A DNA stretch of 64,000 bases from Dipetalonema caudispina (Eukaryota; Nematoda; Chromadorea; Rhabditida; Onchocercidae): contig JABVXV010000011.1 of the NCBI GenBank assembly GCA_013365325.1, positions 372,001-436,000 of the forward strand, given 5' to 3'. Below, in pieces: positions 1 through 12,900 of this stretch (within the stretch, counting starts at the first letter, position 1; each line of letters starts with the position of its first letter). Below the pieces are notes generated by a model, which was given only the letters and a program-made list of their open reading frames with translations, made no database searches and was not told the origin of the DNA. The position numbers and the translations under genes were made by a program.

Positions 1-126
1 ATGTACATAATATCTCGACTATTTGGTCAATTATCCTCAGAATGCATATGATATCAGCATTATTAACACTATCCACTTATTTCAACACTGTATGTTTTCG
101 GGAATACTGCACTGAACCTATATCAG

Positions 127-3100
127 ATGATGGAAATGGTGGCGGAAAAAAGGTGTGACTGTTGTTTTCCTAGAAAAATTCAAAAGGTTTATGAGAACGT
201 GTTTAATGACTGGAAAAATCAATCTGATATGAAGATCATTAAATCAAGTAAAATTCCTTACAGTTTTGAAGTTCGAAACTGATTTTCCTAAGAAGTCCTA
301 ATAAGTAAATATTAAGTGACATATTATATTAATTAGTAGCTAGTGTTGGATCAGTGATAAGATACAAGATGTAAGATACAAAATGCTCAAAATGATGCAA
401 AAACTATAGGTTTCATTACAGAGCATCGAAAATTGCGAAATGTAGCAGTTTATCTGATGAAAAAAGGTATAGCTCAGCATGTGCACTACTTAAGGACTTT
501 TGCGATCGTACAAGTTCGCATGGCATTCCTTTAATCGGGTATGCGTATCATTACGTATTGTGAAGAGTGACAAGAACGAAATTTTAATGGCATTTGATGA
601 TTGCTCTTTGCAATTTAATTAAAATTTTTTTTCCAAAAAACATATGATTTATGCATGATTACTAATTAATGAGCAATATTTGCAGCTCGCCATCATTTTT
701 TAGTCGTACTGTTTGGATAGCTATCACTTTATTGTGTTTCATCTTGTTTCTTTATCAAACATATTGGACGCTATCCGAATTTTTCCAATATAGGACAATA
801 ATCGAAATGCAATTGAAGTTCGAACCCGGTATGTAAGGATAAATAAACGAATTAATATTTATAAATTTAGTGTTCATGGGCGATGTTGTGTTTGATTATC
901 AAAGAAGATGAAAGGTAATTTTGTCGAGGTAGTTTATGTCACCGCTCTTTTTCTACCCTTTTCCATACTCATATTTTTGCTCATTTATATTAATTTTCCA
1001 AAGTACAGTTGTAATGTAGGAGATCGACTACTTTCAAATTTCCTGTTAAACGAAATCAATAAATTCTTCTACATCAATATGGGAAAATACCAGTACAAAT
1101 TTTAGCAAGAAAAAAAAAGGAGTAGAGAAGACGAGAGCGGTATGTCAGCACGATCAGTTACTTTAACAATCATATTTTCAGCACCCTTTCCTGCTGCAAC
1201 TGTATGCAACTTGAATGCCTTCAAAAACAGCGAATTGAGAAAATACGAAACAATTTCTGAAGGGGTGAGCTTAATTACATATACAAGTTTTTTATATTGA
1301 TATTATCATGAATTGAATATTACTGAAAAAGGATTTTACGGTATTACACATGAAGGTTTTTTTTTTTTTTTTTTTTTACTTGTTCTTTGCTGATTTGTAA
1401 CTTGATTTAGAATATTCAAGTGAAATGTTGAGGATTCGGCAGATCTAAGGACAATTTTGACCCTCAACATGTTGCTTTTCAAAAGCTTGCACATTGCAGT
1501 TAGATGTATGGGAAGAGAAAATTAATCAGTATAAAGGTTCAACGACTAATTCAAATAATTCGGCGCGAAAAAGTCGTGAAGTTAGTTATGTCCCTACTTT
1601 TGTTCGATGTAATTGTATGCAATCACATGATCGCTGTGTTCCGCAGCGGAATCCTTTGCTGGTGAGGATTTTAACATTTCCTTCTTTTTGCATTAAAGAA
1701 TTTTCTTCTTTGGTAAAAAAAGAAGGTAAAAAAAAAAATAGTCTCAATAATTACAGAGAAATGCTACGGTGTGCATATGTTTCGAAGATATAAATACGGG
1801 TAACATTTGGCCATGCTATCCTACAATTACGTGGACAGAAAAGGTGATATACATCTCCTAATAGCATCTCATAGTTTCTGTAAAAAGTCAAGTATACTCG
1901 AAATATTCATGTAGTGATTTACAGCAATGTTTTGACTGCTCACTGTCGAAAACGTGTAATGATCCAGATCGGCCCAATTCGACCACTTTACGATCATCAA
2001 CTAATGGCCACAAGTGTTTGTGCCAATTTGTTTCCAATAACTGCGTCATTGTGCCGAATGATGATATCCGTTGGTGGAATCCGAATAACTACACTGTCTT
2101 ACCAGTTACTCAATCACCCACCACTTCTTTGGAGCTTGCCGAAGCTTTTGGCATGACTGTTTGTTTTATTCGGAACTTGCCTTTTTGCATGTGTTAAGTC
2201 TCTTCACTATGCAAAGTTCCAAATTCATAATTGTCAATAAAGACATTCTAGTCTGAAGTAGCAGTTCACTTGAATGGAATAATCTTATCGTTAATCTTAT
2301 AAACCTTATCAGTCTTGAGATGTAGTGCGCAATAGATATATCACTGTAGGTCATTCGAGAGCTATGCTGGAATGCATGAACAAATAATTTTATCCGATTT
2401 GATGAAATCGGTGAAGTATTATTTGGATTTCAAAAAATAATTTATTTGAAGGAGAGACAAGATCCAGCTGCTATGACAGCCAAGGCAAAAGAGAACTTAA
2501 TATTTATGGTTGCTGCATTGTCATTGGAAATGCGTTGGAATTTATCCTATACACTTGAAGAATTTGTACTTCGCTGTTCATTCAATAGTGAAGATTGCAA
2601 CCTGGAAAGGTTTTTTTAATCTTGTATTTGAGAATACTGTTACTGAACATGGCAGCTTATATAAAAATTTGTACCGCAGTACATTTTTTAAAATGAATTC
2701 GTATATCCCACAAAACCGTTTCTTTAGAGATTTCAAGTTACATATGGATCCTGAATATGGTAATTGCTACACATTCAATTTCAATGATTCTGTTGAACTC
2801 AAAAATAGTCGCGCTGGTTAGTGTCATTTCTTCATCAAGCAATTTAATTGATTTCTTACTTTGATAGTGCAATAGAGATATTGTTATTTGAGTCATCCAT
2901 CCGACCTTGCCTGCTATCACAATCGAAATATATTATTATAAAATCAAAGCAAATGACGGAATGACCGTTACAGAAAATAATGTCGTCAAGTATTTCTGAA
3001 TACCAAATCCATTTTCAACGGATCATCGTATATATGAAGAAAGATGAATTTTGAGAATTTGGCCGGTTATTTTTAGGACCAATGTATGGGCTGCGTCTAT

Positions 3101-5068
3101 TGCTGAATGTAAATCAAAGGGATTATTTGCCAACAACCGAGGCGGCTGGTGTTCGACTCGTTGTGCATGAACAGGTCTAATGACTGAAGATATTGGACGT
3201 GAAACATTATATGATAATAAAACATTCGAAGTCTTTCAGGATCAAGAACCTTTCCCGGATACATTTGGGTATAGTGCGCCAACCGGAGTTATCTCATCGT
3301 TTGGTCTGAAAACGGTTAGTAGCAGATTCTCGCGAAAATGGTGATTGCCAAATTATCTCATGCAGAAGGTCACTGTATCCAATATCTGAGTTTCAGAAAG
3401 TATTACATCGCCTGGATGCACCTTATGGAATATGTAGTGATACGTTCAGGCCTACTGGATATATTTATGCGGAACGTTACTCACCGGAGGTTGTGTTTCA
3501 TTAGTCAGTTAATCTCAATTTTGCTGTAAGTTGTAAAAGAAAGCAGTTATTCAATTGATGTGATTTGTTCATTTCAGGGTTGCTATCGTAACTGCTTTCA
3601 GCATACAGTATTAAAGCGATGCGGTTGTGGAGATCCACGATTTCCTTTACCTTCTGATGATTATCATCCATGCAACGTTAAAAATGCTACCGAACGTGAG
3701 CATATATAGCTATTTTGGAAAATTTTTGCGTTTGATGTCAAATTTTTGTGTAGAAATCATTGAACTAGATACTGTAGAAGTAGCATATAATCCATTACAA
3801 CGTTACATTATCTTATTAATAATGATAATGGATAAAATACTTGTTGCTGATAAACAGTTCTATCACTTCTATCCCAAAAAGTTTTGCTTAACAAAATTTC
3901 TGCTTTAATTTTCTAGATGAAGTATAGTTTGTGTCAACCGATGCATACACCTTCCTCTTTGCATATTTTGCAAAACTTCAAGGAAATTGCAGGTAGTTGT
4001 TTACGTAACTTTACTCAGCATTCTGGTGGTTTCCATCAGATACAGCAAAATTGTGAATGTGTGCAGCCATGCAGCGAAAACGTCTTTGAAACAGCATATT
4101 CCGCAGCAGCTTGGCCAGCAAAAAATTTTATCATTGGTGTAGAATGTCCAGCTGTTCTTGATATCGCAAATGATTCCCAAGCTTGTACCGAGTATTACAG
4201 GTCCGTTTAACCTGTGTTTTTTTCTTCACTGCAAACTTTTCCAATCGTTTGCTTCCTCTCAAGCAAGTTTTTGAAGTAGGCTTTCTATAAAAAAATATTT
4301 TGATTCAGAGAAAATACAGCATATATTGAAATTTATTACGAGCAACTCAACTTTGAAACACTTCGTGAAACTGCTGGATACTCGGTTTGTTTCAAAATCT
4401 TTCCTTCTTTCTTATGAATGCTTTGTAATGCTTCAAATAACAGAGTACAAGCCATTAATGAAGTTGAATCAATAAAACTGCTCGTAAATGTCCCCAGCTG
4501 CTTGTGGATCATGCGTTACGCTGAATTAAACTTCTCGACTGACTTTTTTTCTTTTTTTTAAATTTTATCAGCTCAACTTTATTTATACCTCACGTTGTCA
4601 ATGGGAATAACTCTTGCCAAGAATCACTCAACAACAAAACGTTTCTGCACTAGAACTTTAAAAATGCAAATAAAAACAGAAAAGGCCTATTTCAGATTGT
4701 GAATTTGTTCTCCGATTTTGGCGGTAGTATTGGTCTCTGGATTGGCTTTTCAATCATAACAAGTGAGTGGTGAAATTTCGACTCTTGTATAAGCGTAATC
4801 TTATCATTAGCAGGATATTAAGTTGAAAATTGATTTTGCAGTGATGGAAATTGTTGAACTAGTGTGTGATATGTGCTACTATCTGGTATACAGACGGCCA
4901 ATGCAAATGGCGCGACGTAAACAACAGCGGGATAAAGTGCTAGTGAGGCGACAATTCCGATTTCGTACTGATAGCTCCTCTACGTTATCAAGAGCACTTG
5001 ACAGATCGATGACCACTGAATCAAGTTTGAATTTTAAGGGTATTGACTTTAACATACCGCAATGTTGA
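127..5068 (+). CDS. DEG/ENaC (degenerin-type) sodium channel subunit, about 17-18 exons
   Basis: Plasma-membrane, two-helix, amiloride-type cation channel subunit. Exons I can phase: 127-152 (first exon, uncertain), 449-538, 686-828, 1182-1264, 1500-1661, 1757-1843, 1925-2158, 2452-2609, 2728-2816, 3077-3174, 3240-3314, 3397-3489, 3578-3695, 3917-4200, 4309-4384, 4696-4762 and 4842-5068. Family signatures in order: cytoplasmic HGIPLIG before TM1, TM1 in 686-828, [10 protein letters not shown] just after it, [13 protein letters not shown], the thumb/palm block [29 protein letters not shown], cysteine-rich [38 protein letters not shown], then TM2 with the G-x-S selectivity filter (IGFS) in 4696-4762. 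The tail is basic and serine-rich. Phase between 3695 and 3917 only fits if a small exon intervenes; 20 bases after a TGTGTAG acceptor near 3754 would do. The length (~709 residues) is normal for nematode degenerins. I cannot say which del/unc/mec orthologue it is. The N-terminus may extend beyond the window. Confidence 0.9.
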
Positions 5069-6210
5069 CGCAGTTATTATCCGTATCCATCACTCCCTTT
5101 ATCGGAATGTGCCATAATTTTCATTTTTGACACTTATTTTCTAGTCGTTCCTTCTGATTCTCTCACTAGCTAAACGCCATTACATATTTCATGTCATTTT
5201 AAAATTTGCTTAATAAGCAATAAACAAGTACTAATAATATGCTTATTTAAAGATTTAGAAACGTATAATCGTTAATGAATGAGGGACACAACTGATCTCA
5301 TAAAAGACTTTACGCTGATAGTCCGAAAACTGTTTCCATTAATCTTCAATTGGGGTTAAATCAAACTGTGTTGACACGGCTGATGCTTTTGCTTACAACA
5401 TCAAAAAAATATCCGACTTACATTATTAAAAGACAGCCACCAACGCGATATAATGTGACAAAACATCGAAGAAAACTATTTTTCATAAGTTAACCAAATC
5501 AGAGAGAAAGATAGGAAAATAACATGATGCAGCAATAGCTACAAAATTAAGAGTGACCAGTATGTTCAATTCGGAAGCCAAAGATTTGTTGAGTAATTTC
5601 AAGTTTAAAAGATTTCTTCTCTTCAGCCGCTCTTACTCAAAACTTAGAATTAAGATTTTTAAACTTAAAGAATAAAGTTGGAACTTGCGATTTGAACAAA
5701 AGGTTCAGGAACTCGGACAGAATGGCACGTACGGTATTTCTGGAATCCCCTTTCAGCATTATCCACTTCTGGCTGCTTATAACAAATAGAAAAAAGGAGA
5801 CAATCTGCTTCATAACTTCTTAATTTATGCAAGCAGAGGAGTGAATAACTACCTCAACTGAAATTTAAGAAAATATGAAAAAAAAGTAAAGATATATATA
5901 AAGGACAGAGCAAGAAGTAGTGAGTAATGCATGATAAGAAGAACACCAAACACCAGGTAGACGTAAGTCATGAAAAGCAAAAAGACTGAAAAAAAAATCT
6001 CTGGGAAATCATTGGAAAGTATGAGTTACAGTCAAATTTAAAAAGTATTACAAAGGAATATCATGAGGAACAATGCTTTCTAGTATTACTACCGCGGGTA
6101 CCAGCATATCATAAGTTTCAGCAGTGTTACACAGCACGATGAGCATCCCATTACTGGTCTTTTTGAGTTACTTTAATTAGCTAATCAATAGATTAATCAA
6201 TATAAAGAAG
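5069..6210. other. Intergenic, no gene seen
   Basis: AT-rich sequence between the 3' ends of two convergent genes (the channel gene on + and the egalitarian-like gene on -). It presumably contains both 3' UTRs. I saw no open frame with coding character. Confidence 0.6.
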
Positions 6211-6599
6211 TTAATTGTCGTAGTACACACTGAGAACATTGATTTCGCCTGTGGAAAACGTCTGTGTTGAGGCATCGCTTACTTGTCGGGGTGAAGCAGA
6301 ATGTGGAACGATGACGCTGTTGACAATCGGTGTTACAACTCCTCTCCTTGTTGATCTAAATGGCGTCGTGCCGTTGGTTTGGAATACTGCCGGTGGTGGC
6401 CGATTTGCATTTGGAATCAGCGCTTTTAGACATTTCTCCTCAAACAGTGCCAGAAGATGCTTCGGCAACATAGTACTCATCATACGATACAATACCGTCA
6501 CAAGACAGTGTGCTTCCTCAACTACAGTCACTAGAAAATCCTCCGTTATCGGCCTCAGACCCCAACTGAAACGGTTTCGCGAATATACTTTATTCTTCG

Positions 6600-6630
<31 letters not shown>

Positions 6631-9600
6631 ACTATAAACAATTAACATTTTATATACAGAGAAATAACAAATCTTGAACCTTGGCGATTGAGTGAGTTTC
6701 CTGGGCGTCGCATCTGACATCATGATTGACTGTGGATAGTAAACCCTTTGAAGATTTAAGAACGACATTGTACGCATATCCGTCAAAGCTTTACCAAACT
6801 TCTCATGTTGCAATATCGCATGGGCCACCTGTTATAGAAAAAATTGAACACAAAGATCTTATCGACTTTTTGCAATTAACTAAAAATTGAAAACAGCAAT
6901 TGATTCGTTCCTAGATGAAATTATTTTCCATCGAAATAGTATAAAAGCATGAGCTTACCTGCGTATCGAAGATTTTTCTAAGATTGATAGCATAGCGATG
7001 AGCAAGCAAAGTGGCCACTCTCTTAGCGTCATGAATTACCTGGGAAACTAAACATATAAGAGTCTACAAAGGATTTATACCCATACTTATGTCGATAAAT
7101 CAACCATCAAGACCATTCGCACAATCAGGGCACATAGTCCTTAATGATGGTATAACCGCATGTTGCGCATTGATCTTACAGAACATGTTTATAACGCTAG
7201 CAGTCAAACCCAATCTAAGGATAGATGATCGATGATTAGGACTACTTGGACTTCGTTTTTCAACATGAAATAGCGAAACAGTATTTTTTATGTTTGATTA
7301 AAACCTTTGGGACGGTTCCTCATTGATTTGATACTTCCCAAACACTTCAATAGTGAGATGAACGAACTAAGTTTTGCGAGGCTGCTCTTTTCTATACCAC
7401 AAAATCTAATCATAACAAAATGACTGCATGGAACTCCATAAAAAAGAAGCATTTCCGTAAAAAGAAGACATACAAAATCTCCATGGGAAAAATACAATAG
7501 ACTATACCTTAATAATTTTCTCAGATTCTAAAATTTCCTTAACACCACTTTCCAATAATATGGTGTCACTATGAACAACATCGAAAACAATGATTTGCGT
7601 GGTTGTTGCCAATACGATCAAAGACAGGAACTCTTCTCCTTGTACGCCAAGGGTAACAGTTTTGAAATCAACACCAACAACTCTTTCTTCCATACTATCA
7701 ATTTCCGCGTTTAACGACGATACTGATTCCTAAAAATTTCTTCCAAGAACTTAACTATATTAAATTAGAAACCTGAATATTAAGGTGGCAATAGATTATA
7801 AATATTACAGGTCAGCTTTACCAGAAAAAAGCTAAAGAAATTAAGAGATCAATACCTGCGCAGGTTTCAAGGCTTTGACAAGATTTATTCGATTGATAGC
7901 ATTATGATTTAGATGGCCATTATTATTTTCAAGTTCTGAACTCTCAGTGGAGCCACTTTCCGAACCATCTTCTGAAGCGCGATTTTTCACAAGCGAAACC
8001 TAATAAGGGAAATTTAGATCTACAATCATATTACACTCAAAGAAAATCCTGATGGAAATTAATGGCAAATGACTGCTCTGATAATTTTTGCTAAATAATC
8101 ACTTCATTAAAGAGCTAAAACAGTGCAATCTAGCAAATAGCAAGAAATTTTTGTACTTTTTAATTAAACAGCAAGCAAAATGAAGAACAATTTTTTTTGC
8201 AAAATAACCTTATTAGATCTTATGAAAAACACATTGCGATTAAGCTTCAAAAACTGTAGTAATTCCTTCGGATTGGTTGCCACTTCTTGCCTAACAGTAT
8301 GAGAAAAACGATCGCAAAATTTTTGATAGAATGCATCCATTGGTATAGGTTGTTCATCATTCTACAAATCGAGATTTCCATAGCCATTATATGGGCAGTC
8401 CATCAACTGCCATCTATGAGTAATGCTATCATTTTTAGTTTAAAAGTAGAGAAGGACTTATTTCTTCAAAGCAGCTCTTTTTGGCAAATGGACTTTTTAC
8501 ATTCCGCATGAAAACACATTATAATTCTTCCAATGAACAGAAATTAATAATATCCTGACAGCTCTTAAAAAATAAACCGTAAATGACTACTGTCCCCAAT
8601 TGAACAATGATGAACTGAAAAATCCATATTAGGCTTTAAATATCAAAAAACCTTTGAAGATTATAAGTGAAAAAACCTGCTCCACAACGGATCTAAGATA
8701 TTCAACAGCTGCTTGTTTGGCTTTGACACCAGCTAGGGGTTTTCCTTCATCATCCAATTCAATACCAGCATTACTAGGTTCCGGCATATTTTTCAGCCGA
8801 ACTCGATCTCCTTCAACCACAAAGTGATCACTCTGCGATTGAAGGAACTCGCAAAAATCCTTTAGATGCCTACCAGATACCAAACGTACTTCAGGAGCAG
8901 CTTGTGAACGATGACCGAGCAAACTTTTAATCTGTAAGTGTATTTAGATTAATCTAAATGATCAAACTAAAGCATAACAAAATTCCTAATATCTCGAAAT
9001 ATACATCTGGATGTGAGCGAATAAAAATATGAATTCAATCTCTGTAATCTAAACTACCTATTTTTATCAACTTATAGCTGATATTAACAACGAAAATGAT
9101 TCGTTGTTACCAACGGAAAGCTTTCACATTTACGAAAAAATCGTGTAGTAAACAAGACATTCCTGCAACTCCGGCCCGAACTTCTGTAGTTTTGCTTCAA
9201 AAAACTGCACCGCTTCCTTTACGTAATCACGATTCCTAGCGTTTGCAGTCGCTTGCAATAAAGGATTATTCTTCACTGTCATATCACCAAACCCATTTAA
9301 GCAAACCTAAAAATATCAGGTTTTTCAACCAAATATTTGTAGCAAAACTGCAACTAAACAGCTAAGAAAGTCAAAAGCAAGGAAATGACAAGACTGTTAA
9401 GCACGAATAAGCCTAAACGCTCATTCTCATTTATAGCTAAGTAAAAACATCCAAGTGGTTTTTAAGAAAATTGAAATCAATTAACCGAAGATCAGCGGAA
9501 GACGTTATGTAATAAATATGAGCTAAGTGAAATCACTGCTAAGAAGGCATTAGTTAGTTCAAAACTACGACTTATCTAAAACTTGCCTCGCTATATTAAA

Positions 9601-9917
9601 AGGAGAAATAAGTGTTATGATTTTGCATGCAAAGTAAACCTTTAGAAAATTGCTTGGTCGACAAAACAGGAGACTGCTATACCGCATTAAACTGATTGGT
9701 GATTTACCTGATCACCCTCAACGGTAAACAGCGAGGGGTGCTGATTGAGGAAATCGGTGAGGCCTTCCTGTGTGGTACCAACTGCATCGCGCATTTCTGC
9801 CGTGAACCCACGCGCACCGAATTGGCAGCTGAGATCATGAATTGTGCGTCGACCATTTTTTTGCATTAGATGATCCATGAAAAAGAGCAATGCCATATTC
9901 TTTGCTTCGTCCATCAT
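6211..9917 (-). CDS. egl: Egalitarian-like protein (3'-5' exonuclease-fold, EXD1/Egl family), 9 exons, 573 aa
   Basis: Exons in coding order: 9708-9917, 9154-9306, 8677-8931, 8209-8361, 7856-7999, 7508-7729, 6959-7039, 6680-6828 and 6211-6565; every junction keeps phase. In Drosophila, Egl is the mRNA adaptor joining localisation elements to BicD and dynein; that role here is inferred from family. The N-terminus carries the conserved block TIHDLSCQFGARGFTAEMRD (residues ~25-44), corresponding to the BicD-binding/winged-helix-like region, with similar repeats in exons 3 and 4 (FCEFLQSQSDHF, KELLQFLKLNRNVFF). The exonuclease fold runs ~322-490: GVDFKTVTLG, VIHDAKRVATLL, KIFDTQVAHA, WGLRPITEDFL. 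Active-site residues are altered: motif I reads D-F-K (326-328) instead of D-x-E, and motif III reads T469-x3-E473 instead of Y-x3-D. The C-terminus contains DASTQTF (TQT 556-558), an LC8-type motif. It is shorter than fly Egl. An AG lies 5 bases before the ATG, so an upstream exon or trans-splicing is possible. Confidence 0.9.
6600..6629. repeat. Homopolymer A run, 30 bases
   Basis: Uninterrupted A run inside the last intron (6566-6679) of the egalitarian-like gene. On the coding strand it is a T tract about 35 bases upstream of the last-exon acceptor. Its length is prone to sequencing and replication slippage. Confidence 0.95.
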
Positions 9918-12900
9918 ACAACCTGTTTTTTTTTACCTTAAAATATAAGCTCGATTAGCTTTAAGTGACATTGCGCTGCCTATTAAGAAACTACGTGAAT
10001 GCGCAGGAACGCTTGTCGCACGAAAAAAAGCAATTCGGACAAAACTCAGAGCTTTTTAAAACAACAAGTTCAACAAAAAAACATCGTGAAACTGTAAATG
10101 AAAGACAGAACATTTCCTTCGTAGAGAAAAATGAGCAATAGTTAACAGCATTATGAATTGGAGGGTTCGCAATCTGATTACAAGCTTTGAGAGTGCAAGT
10201 CTAGTGGGAAACTTCACATACAGAACTGAGCAGAGCAGTGTTCTTCACATCAGTTGAAAAAGATGATAACTGTGAATCATACATGTTTAAACTAATTCTG
10301 GACGGGAATGATACATTCTGAACTCTTGGTAGATGATGGATAGGATGTTTCATCCTAGAGCAATTATTGCTTATTAAATGAAATTTTCCGACTGGTCTGG
10401 GTAAATGCAGGAAGATAAATAAAATAAGAGATGGACATGCCAGAAAGCAATTCAGAAATGTTTTTAATGAAACTTATATAAAAATACCACGCTGGCAAAA
10501 TGCTAAATAACTATGGGATGAGAAAATGGGAAAAAGAAAGAGGAGAACTGATTCTAAATGATGGAAAAGAGGGATCGAAAAAACAGGAGAGAATAGGATA
10601 AAATACAAGATTTATGAAATTGATTTTTGTTGTAGAATTATGTCACTGTTAACATGGATTTATGAAATTAGAGGTCCGAGCACATTCAAGCTCAGTCAAA
10701 TAGAAGAAACAAGTTAACCGGAATCTCCTACTTCAGTCTAAATAATGTCATCGTCCACTTCTGAATAGCATTAGCAAAATAACTTTTTCTAAATGATGTT
10801 ACTAGTATCATCACCACGCCCTCTCAATAAAACTTGCTTTGTCCGATTAAAATGGGCTGCACGGTTCAGAATACTACGATTTAGAATGAGAAACAGATGG
10901 TCGCCTAAATCGCAGACGCATTAACGAATGAAATAACAATCAACACTAATATACGTATCCTGATTATTAACATATCGAAATATACCTACCTAACTCAACA
11001 GATAACTGGAGATAATATTTAAAATTGTATGACCACAGACAAACAGAAGTATCGGACACAATGAAATTTAGTAACCCGAAATATAGTTTTTTCATCCCTT
11101 CAACTACTATTAGTAAATCCTCTGCACGGTTAAACTGAGAATGTTAGTTTGGAACTTGTGGCACTGATAATGAAAACGAGAGGAGCGCTATTGTCGATGT
11201 TTTGTTGGAATTCCCATAGCAAACAATGATGCTACAGGTGTTTCTCTGGTAACAGCGCAAAAAGACTGACTATTCAGTGTTACTAATGCATTCCATTTCA
11301 AAATTAAGGCTTTCAAATCTACAAGAATGATCTACAAGAACTAGAATATAGCAAAACCGCAGCAAAAAGTGGCATGAGAATAAAAGGCATGATATATTTA
11401 GATATAATAATACATTGAACAACGTCCAAGGATTAATTGGACGGATTTTATGGAACAAACGAACAGCTTCTGCATATGCTTCAGAGAATTGAATTAAACG
11501 AAGCCTTTGTTCATACTCTAATATAATCTTTACAAGCAATGCATGAATAAACTTCCGGTTTAGTCCTTATTACTATTTCAGGACTAATTCCCTCATCTCA
11601 GGCGTAAATTGGGATTGAACTTAATACTTCGGAAGTGATTCCTCTGAAATCCAATACAAAAACGCTTTGAAAATCTTCCGTTAATTGTCCTTCGCAAAAC
11701 GATAAAACCGAAGACTGAGAACAAACTGGTCGGCATACATCAGCTATATATCAGTATCAAAATGCAAGCCGATGAAACTGTTTGTGAATCCTTTCCCTAT
11801 TGACCAACAGCAATATTTCAAGATTGCAGAAAGTTGGAGACAGTAAACACCTCATTCTAACAACAAAATAATACTTCCAAGAAAATCGTACAGAACAGTT
11901 TGTCCCAATTTTATGCATTTTTGATATTTCCTGCAAACTTCTAACTAGACACCAACACATACAACTGATCGACTTTCAAGTTCCCAAATAGTGCATAACT
12001 CCTAAGTATAAACAAAATAAATTATACTTCATCGATAATTATACACCTGAGAACTCGTAGAAATAGAAAGAGAATAAATTTACAATGCAAGCGAAGTATA
12101 TAAGCAGCAGCAGCACATCGTAAGTGTCCGCCAAATTGGGAGTAAATAAATAAACAGCAAACATGATGATATCGGCAGTGATTTACTGAGTAATTTTCAT
12201 ATCAGCTGGAAATGTAAAGGAATTTTTAAAAGCGAATCTATAAACTTACTCGTACTTTTCTGATACCACAAGACACTGTCTATAGACTTCATATCATTTA
12301 ATTTAATTTCATGATATTAACAACAATCCTGTTCTGCAGTGAGTTTTGAACAGCATTAAAGGTTAGCCTGCAAATAAAGCTTAACTTTCTAGGAGATTCG
12401 TTTGCAGGTCAAAAAATGGCCTCACTGGCCGTTTATATTTTTCTCTTAGCAGCCCATTAATAATTCAAACGATTATGTTATGCATCATTGCAATCTCTCA
12501 TATTCCTGATGATTTTCAGGATGATACACAGCATTTTTCTAATTAATAAGCATTGACTTGCTTTCATGGGTGATATTTATTTACATGGCTTGTAAAGTTT
12601 TTAAAGAAGTACAAAAGTTTCAAATCTTTATTACTACAGTTCTATCAAAAACAAACATTTGATATTTACAATGTAAACTTGTGACAAAAGCACAATTACT
12701 ACGGGATATAGTTTGGGCTAAAACCACAAAGTTCCAGGTAAATGATAAAGACCCGGACAAAATTTTATGACGATAACATTACGGAATCATTTATTTTCGA
12801 GATCAGCAAATTCTGTTTCCCACTGAATAATAGATGTCTTCATTTCAGGTGTCCACAATATGTGACATCTGGTTACTTCGTATTACTGCATTGCCTTGAT

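Noticed and set aside
6239..6637. 132-codon plus-strand ORF
   Set aside because: It is antisense to the last exon of the egalitarian-like gene and ends in poly-lysine from the A run; an overlap artefact.
7288..7497. Minus-strand ORF in the intron between egalitarian exons 6 and 7
   Set aside because: Lies wholly in the intron; the exon 6-7 join is in phase without it and restores the HDAK motif.
11270..11539. 89-codon minus-strand ORF with a helical stretch (YEQRLRLIQFSEAYAEAVR)
   Set aside because: No start context, donor or neighbouring exon; continues into hydrophobic noise. Not enough to call.
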